Shown: positions 5,002-11,266 of the stretch, one piece after another
Position numbering within the stretch: the first letter of the stretch is position 1
Layout: each line of letters starts with the position of its first letter
Origin: UBA970 sp049419605
Lineage (GTDB): Bacteria; Bacillota_I; Bacilli_A; RFN20; CAG-826
DNA length: 11,266 nt
Assembly: GCA_049419605.1 (NCBI GenBank)
Contig: JBMSKF010000020.1
Location: 1 to 11,266 of the forward strand
Reading direction: 5' to 3'
Translations under genes and position numbers: made by a program
Notes under the pieces: model-generated
The model's input: only the letters and a program-made list of their open reading frames with translations
Database searches by the model: none
Told to the model about the DNA's origin: nothing

Positions 5002-7437
5002 CTATCCAATGAAAATAAAGGGATTTGCTGTACCAACGTCCCTTAACATGGATTGGTTACCACCAACAATGGTTTCACCAAAGAATGCTGGGATTGTAAC
5101 AGTTGCCTCTATGGTTCTAACCATATTGGTGAAAATGGCAACGCCTTCGGCATCTCCAATTAATGCACCGTTTTCTTGAATCCAAATATGCAATGTTTTA
5201 CCTTCTGCAACCGAAATATTATCAATTTCAATATTGACAGTTGTCGCAGATAAAGTATTTTCAACTAAGGCTAACGCTTCATCATCTAAAAATCCAATAA
5301 CACCGCCAATTGAATCAATATTTATATAATAATCGTGATAATTTGAAGTAATATCCGTTAAAATTGAATCTAAGTTTAAGCCAAATTCACTTGCAACAAT
5401 GGTCACTTGACCACTATCAACTTCTCCAAAAGCACCCCCTAAACTTTGAGTACTAAAGTCTAAGGAGTAATTTTCTGTTCCTAATGGTGTAAAATCATGA
5501 CCTCTAAACCGAATATCAACTTGCGAAGTGACTCCCAAGCTTAATATATTCGATTCTTGAGTATATCCAGCAATACCACCCACTTCTGATAAATACATAC
5601 TATAGTAAGTGATATTTTCAGCCACTCCATAATCAAGGGTAATTCCTAACTCAATATCAGTATTGGTAACTCTTACTTCATTATCGTAACTTACTTCGCC
5701 AAACAAACCACCGATATATTCCAGATCATAGGTTCGGGATTCAATCACTAACACTTCATCGGTTTCCACTTCGACATTGACTGAGACTGTAGAATCTTTA
5801 ACCCAAACTTGATTGGTTGTGGTGATATCCGAATCATCACGTTCTTCAATTAAGCCAATTAACCCCCCAATACGAGCCTTACCTTGCCATTGGCTATTTT
5901 CATAGAATTTTAAGGTGATTGTGGAATTGACCTCAACATTATCAAATAACCAACGGTGACGATAATAATTGAGTCTACCAACTAGGCCGCCAAGATCGTA
6001 CATGCCCTTTAAATTCGCGTTACTAGTTGAATTTGAAATTTTAATAATCGATCCTTCTTTAGCATATCCAATAAAACCACCAATATTTTCATAACCATCA
6101 ATGCTACCATTGACAACAACATCATCGATAAATAACATACCGTCTCGACCATAGAAACCAAACAATCCGCCGATTGCGTCACCAGTAGTTGGAAATGAAC
6201 TCGTAATCGTAGCATTGACTTCAATGTCTTTTAAAATAACTTTGCTATAACCAGCAACGTTACCAATAAAAGCGGACGAATTATCATTTACGTCGCCTGT
6301 AAAACTTGAGGTGATTTGGTTAGCAAGAATCACACTATTGCTTTGGTGATTTCCACCGATTGCACCAACGCGATCAGCTTCAATTTGACTAGAACCATCG
6401 CGAGGTTCAATGACAAAATTGGCATTAATCTCATAAAGTTCAGTTGTATAACCACTATCCACATATCCGTATAATCCGCCAACTGCATAGAAATATGAAT
6501 TTGATTTTGCAACGACATTCGTTGCACTGGTTCGAATGATACTAGTATTACTATTCATTTGCCCAATCAAACCACCGACGCGTTGTAAGTCGGAATCACC
6601 CACAAAATTAACACCATCGAGATAAACTTGATCGATGATCAAGGGATCATTAGTTGAGTTTGTGGTCGTGGCAGCAAGAGCACCAACATAATTTAAATTA
6701 CTTGATGTCACAAAGTTAAAGTTATTTAAGTTTAGATTTTGGATGATTGAACCTTCATTTAATTGATAAAACAATCCAGAATAGCTAATCGTTGAACCAC
6801 TGTCTGTTCCATCAATAGTTAAATTACTAATCGAGTAACCTGCTCCATCAAAAACTCCACCAAAAGTGCCAATATTTGAGTCACCAATAACGCTTAGTTT
6901 TTGCGTGCCAAAGTCAGGTGACCAAGTAGATAAATCTAAATTTGAGGTGAGAACATATTTACCATTCATTGATTCTTGGGAATCGTCGATTGCTAATAAT
7001 TCAGAGAGGTTTGAAATGCCAACATAGCCTTCATTTGCGATTAAGTCGGCAGCATAACTTGCTGAATCTTCAACAATAATACGATTTCGGTATTGGAATG
7101 TCGTCACTGGATTTGTCGTATAAATCCAATTTGAAAAGAAGCCATTCGTGCTTCCATTATTAATCGTGGTACCTCCACCTGAGATTTCTAAATCTAAATT
7201 TTGCCATGTAGTATCACCAACATATCGCCATTGTAGAACATTATCATCGACTTGGAATTCAACTTCTCGTCCATTCGCACCGGTTTCACCCGTGGAACCT
7301 TGAGGGCCTTGTGGTCCGGTTTGACCTGTAGGACCTTGTGCACCTAAACTACCACCAACCGTGGATACCAATAAACTTAATAATAAGTTCGCACCTGTGA
7401 CTAAACCTAAGACTCCGAATTGCTTGCCTGTAAACAT
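5002..7437 (-). CDS. Large surface protein: N-terminal membrane segment, collagen-like stalk, GLUG-repeat beta-helix
   Basis: Predicted secreted or membrane-tethered adhesin-like protein of 811 residues. Residues 7-29 are hydrophobic (export signal or anchor). Residues 32-58 are nine uninterrupted Gly-X-Y triplets ending GANGRE, followed by VEFQVDDNVLQWRYVGD, a segment I associate with collagen-like surface proteins of low-GC bacteria. At about 139-210 comes the usual lead-in of GLUG proteins (SELLAI, YVLTSNLDLS, GVFDGAGYSISNLTI). The rest is a ladder of GLUG motifs of the form [IVL]GG-x-x-G at 287, 319, 422, 452, 482, 523, 575, 619, 666 and 710, with weaker copies near 251, 357 and 390. Such repeats are expected to fold as a right-handed beta-helix. 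There is no LPXTG signal and no C-terminal membrane helix. AAGGAGGA (7448-7455) precedes the ATG, in the 24-base gap after the upstream surface-protein gene, so the two form an operon. Ligand unknown. Confidence 0.82.
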   Translation of the reverse strand: MFTGKQFGVLGLVTGANLLLSLLVSTVGGSLGAQGPTGQTGPQGPQGSTGETGANGREVEFQVDDNVLQWRYVGDTTWQNLDLEISGGGTTINNGSTNGFFSNWIYTTNPVTTFQYRNRIIVEDSASYAADLIANEGYVGISNLSELLAIDDSQESMNGKYVLTSNLDLSTWSPDFGTQKLSVIGDSNIGTFGGVFDGAGYSISNLTIDGTDSGSTISYSGLFYQLNEGSIIQNLNLNNFNFVTSSNLNYVGALAATTTNSTNDPLIIDQVYLDGVNFVGDSDLQRVGGLIGQMNSNTSIIRTSATNVVAKSNSYFYAVGGLYGYVDSGYTTELYEINANFVIEPRDGSSQIEADRVGAIGGNHQSNSVILANQITSSFTGDVNDNSSAFIGNVAGYSKVILKDIEVNATITSSFPTTGDAIGGLFGFYGRDGMLFIDDVVVNGSIDGYENIGGFIGYAKEGSIIKISNSTSNANLKGMYDLGGLVGRLNYYRHRWLFDNVEVNSTITLKFYENSQWQGKARIGGLIGLIEERDDSDITTTNQVWVKDSTVSVNVEVETDEVLVIESRTYDLEYIGGLFGEVSYDNEVRVTNTDIELGITLDYGVAENITYYSMYLSEVGGIAGYTQESNILSLGVTSQVDIRFRGHDFTPLGTENYSLDFSTQSLGGAFGEVDSGQVTIVASEFGLNLDSILTDITSNYHDYYINIDSIGGVIGFLDDEALALVENTLSATTVNIEIDNISVAEGKTLHIWIQENGALIGDAEGVAIFTNMVRTIEATVTIPAFFGETIVGGNQSMLRDVGTANPFIFIG
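5287..6579 (-). repeat. GLUG-motif repeat ladder
   Basis: Ten clear [IVL]GG-x-x-G motifs spaced about 30-52 residues apart cover residues 287 to 715 of the encoded protein. Units are diverged at the DNA level, so this is an old protein repeat rather than a recent tandem expansion. Confidence 0.75.
7264..7344 (-). repeat. Collagen-like Gly-X-Y segment
   Basis: Nine perfect Gly-X-Y triplets (residues 32-58) directly after the N-terminal hydrophobic segment, with Pro in X and Thr or Gln in Y in several of them. The segment is too short for a long rod but could trimerise the protein at the cell surface. Confidence 0.8.
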
Positions 7438-7461
7438 AATTTATATTTCCTCCTTATATGT

Positions 7462-10400
7462 TTATTTTCTTAACATGTCTTGACGTTTGCCATCGCTTTC
7501 GATTAGTTTCTTTTCTAATCTTGTTAAGCGTTTTTCAAACGTGGCTTCTGGTGTGTCGATCAACCCTCGTTCATAAGCTTCTCTAGCGACAATCACTGCT
7601 TCTACGTAGATACCTAACTCTTCGAGTAAGGTTGCTAACCTTTGATAAGAATAAACGTATTTATCTCTTGGATTCAGTACGTCTCGATTCAAAGCAACGT
7701 TACGTCTAAGAATTTTGAGTAAGTATTCTACTGGGGGTTGTTGGCTTAACGCTTCAGCTGTTCTCGTTGAGGCTTCGATAATTTTTAACTTTGCTTCCTC
7801 ATCTGTGGTAAGTTTCACAACGGTCTGGGTTAGATTGGATAGTAAGGGTGCACTAAGTACGTTAGCAAAGCGATGAATATATCTGAATAAATTTCGGTAG
7901 AACGCTTCGTTTGTCGTTTGCGGAACGTATACGAGTTCTGGTACTTTCACTTGGCGATTATCAGAGACGAAGGTTTGATTAAACTCCGCTTTCAATGGTG
8001 CATCATAATTTTCAATTGGATCTTTGCGGATTTTAAGTGGAGCTTTGAAGATTTCATTCGTAACAAGCTCTTGTTCAATTTGTGGATCTAATGCGATGGG
8101 TTTGGTTACGACTTTACTTAAATCAACTTTGGGTTTTGCTACTTTTGGAGGGCTGACTTTCTTTTCTGGAATCGGAGCGGGCTTTGGTTTGGGAACTTCT
8201 TGTTCTATTTTCTTGACTGTTTTTTCTGACTTTGGTTTTTCTTTAAGGATTGGTTTATCAACTGGAAGATTTTTGGGACGTTTGGGTTTTATTCCACCTG
8301 GTCCGCGAGGTTTTTTATCACGGGTTAAGAGATAAAGAATTGCTAGAATTAACCATGTGGTAATGAGGATTACAGCAAAAATAATCCATTTTAGTGAAGG
8401 ATCCGATTCTTCAATGACCGTAAATGTAATTGATACTTCATTACCCGCTGCATCTGTGAGAATTAAGTGGTACGTACCAGGAAGGTTCACACGATAACCC
8501 GATTCTACAGGCTCACCATCCAACAAGGCCGTACCTTCATTAAAGATGATGTCCACGCCACCGGCGTAAGTATCACCATCTGTAAGGGTAAATACAACAG
8601 GTGGTAAATTGTCTTTAAAGATTGCAATCAAACTCACATCTTCATCTGGCATAGTAAACGTTTCTAAATCGATAAATGTTTCACCATCGATGGACCAACC
8701 CAAGAAATCATATTGATACTTGGTTGGTGTTGGTAAGATTGAGGTTAACGTTGATCCATAGGCAACATCCATATCGAATTGTTTGTCTTCTATCGTCCAA
8801 TTTAATTGATGAATATTTACATTCCATTTTGCATAGAGGACCACATTGTTTGGAGGCATTTTTGTTGAAGTAAAACGTTGGGTTAAAGCTTGGTCAATAT
8901 ACCAACCAGCAAACGTATGTCCAACTTTAATGGGTGCAGCAGGTAAGGTAATGTTTTGGTCTGTGTTAAATGACAATGAATCAACGGCACTTCCACCATT
9001 GGTATTAAAGGTGATGTTGAAATTTAACGCTGTCCACTTTGCAAAAATGGTGGTGTTTTGATTTGGGATTGTTGTAAATGAATAAGGGGTTGAAAAGGAA
9101 CTATTCGTGAACCATCCATCAAAGGTATATCCATTACGAGTAGGATCTGCAGGTTGTGATAAAACTTCACCTGGAAGATTAGAAACGGAAGGGATAGCAC
9201 TTCCACCTCCGACGTTAAAGGTTACCGTAACGGGGTCTAACCATTTAGCATAGATACTAAAGGAGCTCGTCCGATTACCTGGGACTGCACTGATGGGGGT
9301 GGTGAAACTACTGTCTGAATACCAACCTAAAAAGCGACTGCCTGGTTTTGTTGGTTCTTGTAAATTGACACTGACCGATTCTACATTCACAGAGGTTGGA
9401 TTGTTTGGATTATTGGTGCCACCATTCATAATATAGTTGACACCATAATTGACTAAATCCCATTTTGCATAGAGGGTCTTATTCGCGGTCACACTTGCAT
9501 TAAAATTAAATGGGCTACCTGAAAAACTTGAATCCTCATACCAACCTGCAAAGGTATACCCTTCTCTAGTGGGTTGAATGGATGCTAAATGTGAAACGGA
9601 ATGCGTAGCGTTGAGAGAATAGTATCGAGTATTTGTATTGTTATACCCTACCCCCATGACTCCTAAAGTACCATAAGCTGGATCATAGACGACGGTTCCT
9701 GAATTAGATGAGTCTTGAAGTTGAAAGACTTGAGTATAGTATCTTCCATTACCTTGAGAGATCAACATGCCAGAATCATTTTGACCTTGCATGTAGAATA
9801 AATCGGCATACCCATCACCATTTGCATCCATTTCATCCCCAACCCAAGAAACCCATCCAATCAGTGAATTTTCAGCACCTGGGAAAGTAGAAAAGAAATT
9901 GGCAGACAAATTACTATTGATCGGAACATAAAGTGGCACTTTTCGATTATTTTCCAAACCGATCATGTCATAATTACCATCGCGATTCACATCGGATAGA
10001 AAGGGTCTATAAGGTCCAGTGCTCAAGGTGGAAATATGTCCACCAAAAGGTGAGACGCCATTACCCCATTTTACAAAGGTAGTGGAATCAGAGGTAACTA
10101 CAATATCGAGATGACCATCACCGGTAAGATCATGCATTTCAACGCCTCGACCATAACCACCAAAGGTTTGAATCTGTACCGCTTGACCAAACGTAAAGTT
10201 ACCTTCATTCAAGCGATAGACCACAATCCCAAAACCAGTAACAGCTAAATCCAAATCTCCATCGCCATCGATGTCATCTAAATCAAAAGCAATCGAATTA
10301 AAGTAATTAACACCACCTGGAGTCATCGTAAAGAGTGTTTCAGTTCCTAGTGAACCGTCAGGTTGTCGAAGTGAATACGTCATCGCCGTACTGTCAGCAA

Positions 10401-11037
10401 GAACGATTAAATCTTCTAAACCATCATTATTGATATCATAAAATTTAGAAGCCCATGCAAAGTTGATTAAGTTATTGGCAACTTTGGTATAGGTGAAACC
10501 TAATGTAGGATGCGATAAAAAAATATGGCGATCTCCATTTACAAAGTTGATGAAATCACCCTTGCCATCACCATTGATGTCGCGAGAAATACTAGTGTAA
10601 CCACTAAATGCTTCGGAGGTTCCAACATAAACTGGAGCTGAACCTGCTGCAAGGGTAGGGATAGAAGATTGTTGAGCAACTGGGGTCCCACCATTACTAT
10701 CGAACGTAACGGTGTAATTTAAAAACCCCCATTTTGCATATAGTTTCGTGACACCAGCATGATTGCCTGGTAATTCATTCACGCGATCTACTTCTCTAAA
10801 ACCTTCTGATTTATACCATCCTTGGAAAGCAACTCCAGCTTTTGAAGCAGGTAGTAAGTTAAAGTTTGATTGGGCATCTGTATAACTAGTTGGATTATTG
10901 GCATGATTAGATCCACCAAATAACTCATAGGTTAAGTTATAGGTGTTGACTGCTTCAGCCGTTTCTATAGCATGGGGTTGAATCCACGCCAAAGTAGCAA
11001 CCGTCATTAGTAATGAAGTTAGTAAGATTTTTTTCAT
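7462..11037 (-). CDS. Giant single-pass surface protein with InlB-type B-repeats, FG-GAP propeller and cytoplasmic tail
   Basis: 1191 residues. A signal peptide lies at 1 to about 29 (KK, hydrophobic core, ending AETAEA). InlB/Listeria-Bacteroides B-repeats (GWY...YAKW pattern) are at about 32-103, 106-526 (interrupted), 529-599, 602-668, 672-738 and a degenerate one at 742-807. Inside the second repeat, about 136-475, is an FG-GAP/VCBS propeller with six Ca-loop motifs of the form D-x-[DN]-x-DG-x-x-D at 153, 201, 255, 303, 349 and 404 and a seventh blade without one. An Ig-like domain follows (811-876), then one transmembrane helix (884-904) and a positive stop-transfer stretch TRDKKPRGPGG. 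The tail is a Lys/Pro-rich linker (905-975) and a helical C-terminal domain (about 1040-1185) with TPR-like character around YQRLATLLEELGIYVEAVIVAREAY... There is no LPXTG motif. AAGGAG sits four bases from the ATG. An adhesin or surface sensor connecting outside to cytoplasm is likely; the ligand is unknown. Confidence 0.85.
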   Translation of the reverse strand: MKKILLTSLLMTVATLAWIQPHAIETAEAVNTYNLTYELFGGSNHANNPTSYTDAQSNFNLLPASKAGVAFQGWYKSEGFREVDRVNELPGNHAGVTKLYAKWGFLNYTVTFDSNGGTPVAQQSSIPTLAAGSAPVYVGTSEAFSGYTSISRDINGDGKGDFINFVNGDRHIFLSHPTLGFTYTKVANNLINFAWASKFYDINNDGLEDLIVLADSTAMTYSLRQPDGSLGTETLFTMTPGGVNYFNSIAFDLDDIDGDGDLDLAVTGFGIVVYRLNEGNFTFGQAVQIQTFGGYGRGVEMHDLTGDGHLDIVVTSDSTTFVKWGNGVSPFGGHISTLSTGPYRPFLSDVNRDGNYDMIGLENNRKVPLYVPINSNLSANFFSTFPGAENSLIGWVSWVGDEMDANGDGYADLFYMQGQNDSGMLISQGNGRYYTQVFQLQDSSNSGTVVYDPAYGTLGVMGVGYNNTNTRYYSLNATHSVSHLASIQPTREGYTFAGWYEDSSFSGSPFNFNASVTANKTLYAKWDLVNYGVNYIMNGGTNNPNNPTSVNVESVSVNLQEPTKPGSRFLGWYSDSSFTTPISAVPGNRTSSFSIYAKWLDPVTVTFNVGGGSAIPSVSNLPGEVLSQPADPTRNGYTFDGWFTNSSFSTPYSFTTIPNQNTTIFAKWTALNFNITFNTNGGSAVDSLSFNTDQNITLPAAPIKVGHTFAGWYIDQALTQRFTSTKMPPNNVVLYAKWNVNIHQLNWTIEDKQFDMDVAYGSTLTSILPTPTKYQYDFLGWSIDGETFIDLETFTMPDEDVSLIAIFKDNLPPVVFTLTDGDTYAGGVDIIFNEGTALLDGEPVESGYRVNLPGTYHLILTDAAGNEVSITFTVIEESDPSLKWIIFAVILITTWLILAILYLLTRDKKPRGPGGIKPKRPKNLPVDKPILKEKPKSEKTVKKIEQEVPKPKPAPIPEKKVSPPKVAKPKVDLSKVVTKPIALDPQIEQELVTNEIFKAPLKIRKDPIENYDAPLKAEFNQTFVSDNRQVKVPELVYVPQTTNEAFYRNLFRYIHRFANVLSAPLLSNLTQTVVKLTTDEEAKLKIIEASTRTAEALSQQPPVEYLLKILRRNVALNRDVLNPRDKYVYSYQRLATLLEELGIYVEAVIVAREAYERGLIDTPEATFEKRLTRLEKKLIESDGKRQDMLRK
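8326..8388 (-). other. Transmembrane helix coding segment of the InlB-repeat protein
   Basis: Encodes residues 884-904 (begins WIIFAVILITTWLIL), the only strongly hydrophobic stretch after the signal peptide. It is followed by RDKKPR, so by the positive-inside rule the repeats are outside and the last 287 residues are cytoplasmic. Confidence 0.85.
9613..10632 (-). other. FG-GAP/VCBS beta-propeller domain coding region
   Basis: Encodes residues about 136-475 of the InlB-repeat protein. Six integrin-alpha-like Ca-binding loops recur every 46-55 residues: DINGDGKGD, DINNDGLED, DIDGDGDLD, DLTGDGHLD, DVNRDGNYD and DANGDGYAD. A last blade around 450-475 lacks a loop, giving the seven blades usual for this fold. 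Its borders fall inside an otherwise complete B-repeat. Confidence 0.75.
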
Positions 11038-11041
11038 AATA

Positions 11042-11094
11042 CTCCTTAGATTGTTAGACTAGAGAATTATAGTCGATTTTATGGTAAAAATAAA
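11042..11094 (-). promoter_or_regulatory. Promoter and ribosome binding site of the surface-protein operon
   Basis: On the minus strand TATAAT (11066-11071) lies 17 bases after TTTATT (11089-11094), a weak -35. A start near 11059 would give a leader of about 22 bases carrying AAGGAG (11042-11047), four bases from the ATG. GACTA (11057-11061) and TAGTC (11070-11074) form a small inverted repeat across the start site. CGATTTTA (11074-11081) and TAAAGTCG (11091-11098) form an imperfect one over the spacer. Confidence 0.6.
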
Positions 11095-11104
11095 GTCGAA
11101 ATGT

Positions 11105-11120
11105 TGCGATAATTATCGCA
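11105..11120. promoter_or_regulatory. Perfect 16-bp palindrome upstream of the surface-protein promoter
   Basis: TGCGATAATTATCGCA is a perfect palindrome with no spacer, ending 11 bases upstream of the presumed -35 box (11089-11094). Its position suits an activator or repressor site. A second perfect palindrome, TTAATATATATTAA, follows at 11129-11142, but its simple AT content makes it less telling. No regulator family can be named from the site. Confidence 0.5.
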
Positions 11121-11174
11121 TAAAATAGTTAATATATATTAAGTATTTTTATAAAAATTATAAGATTAAGAAGC

Positions 11175-11204
11175 AACAATTATTAATCTAGACTAATGAT
11201 TGTT
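11175..11204 (+). terminator. Terminator-like AT-rich hairpin in the upstream region
   Basis: AACAATTATTA (11175-11185) pairs with TAATGATTGTT (11194-11204), an 11-bp stem with one G-U wobble and an eight-base loop, followed by TTTAAAAAG on the plus strand. No plus-strand gene ends here. It may end a gene beyond the window on the minus strand (where the wobble becomes a mismatch) or simply be a chance fold in AT-rich DNA. Confidence 0.3.
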
Positions 11205-11205
11205 T

Positions 11206-11265
11206 TTAAAAAGATTCAATATGATTTTTGGCAGACGTAAAATAGCCTAGACTAACGTCCCCATA
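11206..11265 (-). CDS. Possible C-terminal end of a gene lying beyond the window
   Basis: One minus-strand frame is open from the window edge for 19 codons and closes with TAA at 11206-11208, reading YGDVSLGYFTSAKNHIESF. The composition is protein-like and the hairpin at 11175-11204 follows directly, as a terminator would. A 19-codon open frame is also easy to get by chance, so this is only a suggestion. Confidence 0.22.
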   Translation of the reverse strand, partial: YGDVSLGYFTSAKNHIESF

Positions 11266-11266
11266 A

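Noticed and set aside
5287..6579. CRISPR array or DNA tandem repeat in the GLUG region
   Set aside because: The periodicity is in the protein only; DNA units are diverged and of unequal length, with a full open reading frame across them.
7462..7500. Cell-wall sorting signal at the end of the B-repeat protein
   Set aside because: No LPXTG-like motif is seen; the only late hydrophobic helix is at residues 884-904, followed by a 287-residue tail.
8024..8335. Plus-strand open frame of 103 codons opposite the Lys/Pro-rich tail
   Set aside because: It is antisense to a well-supported gene, lacks a ribosome binding site, and arises from the biased codons of the tail.
11038..11266. Riboswitch or structured RNA upstream of the surface operon
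   Set aside because: The best promoter gives a leader of only about 22 bases, and the palindromes lie upstream of it, so they are more likely protein-binding DNA than RNA structure.

Overview
The window is AT-rich DNA with the standard genetic code (Trp is TGG, and no gene needs TGA read through). Gene order, Shine-Dalgarno sites and surface proteins built from InlB-type B-repeats, GLUG motifs and a collagen-like segment point to a low-GC Gram-positive or Mollicute relative, perhaps of the Acholeplasma/Izemoplasma kind. That placement is inference and no taxon can be proven from the window. There are no tRNA, rRNA or CRISPR features and no transposase.

Left block (1-1997): the 5' part of an NCS2-type xanthine/uracil permease gene on the minus strand, divergent from a PucR-family transcription regulator on the plus strand. 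A 19-bp palindrome lies over the regulator's -10 box, right at its start codon. This looks like a purine-responsive transport/regulator pair.

Middle block (2001-4983): a redox module. A minus-strand operon encodes a six-helix membrane protein of unknown function, followed four bases later by a flavocytochrome of the NADPH-oxidase/ferric-reductase type. It has two pairs of transmembrane histidines spaced exactly as in NOX2, plus FAD and NAD(P)H motifs. Divergent from it is a secreted or N-terminally anchored protein with two cytochrome-b5-like domains separated by a strongly acidic linker. A 17-bp palindrome sits between the divergent promoters. The likely theme is moving electrons from cytoplasmic NAD(P)H across the membrane to external heme, iron or oxygen; this is an inference from domains and context. 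A strong bidirectional terminator (4952-4983) closes the block.

Right block (5002-11037): a two-gene minus-strand surface-protein operon. The first gene (1191 codons) has a signal peptide, six InlB-type repeats, a seven-bladed FG-GAP propeller apparently inserted inside the second repeat, one transmembrane helix and a long Lys/Pro-rich cytoplasmic tail ending in a helical domain. The second gene (811 codons) has an N-terminal membrane segment, nine collagen-like triplets and a long GLUG-repeat beta-helix. These look like adhesion or matrix-binding proteins. Upstream (11038-11266) there is a good promoter, two perfect palindromes, a hairpin and three copies of TAGACTA.

Two genes (the regulator and the six-helix protein) have TATAAT exactly six bases before the ATG and no Shine-Dalgarno site, suggesting leaderless mRNAs.
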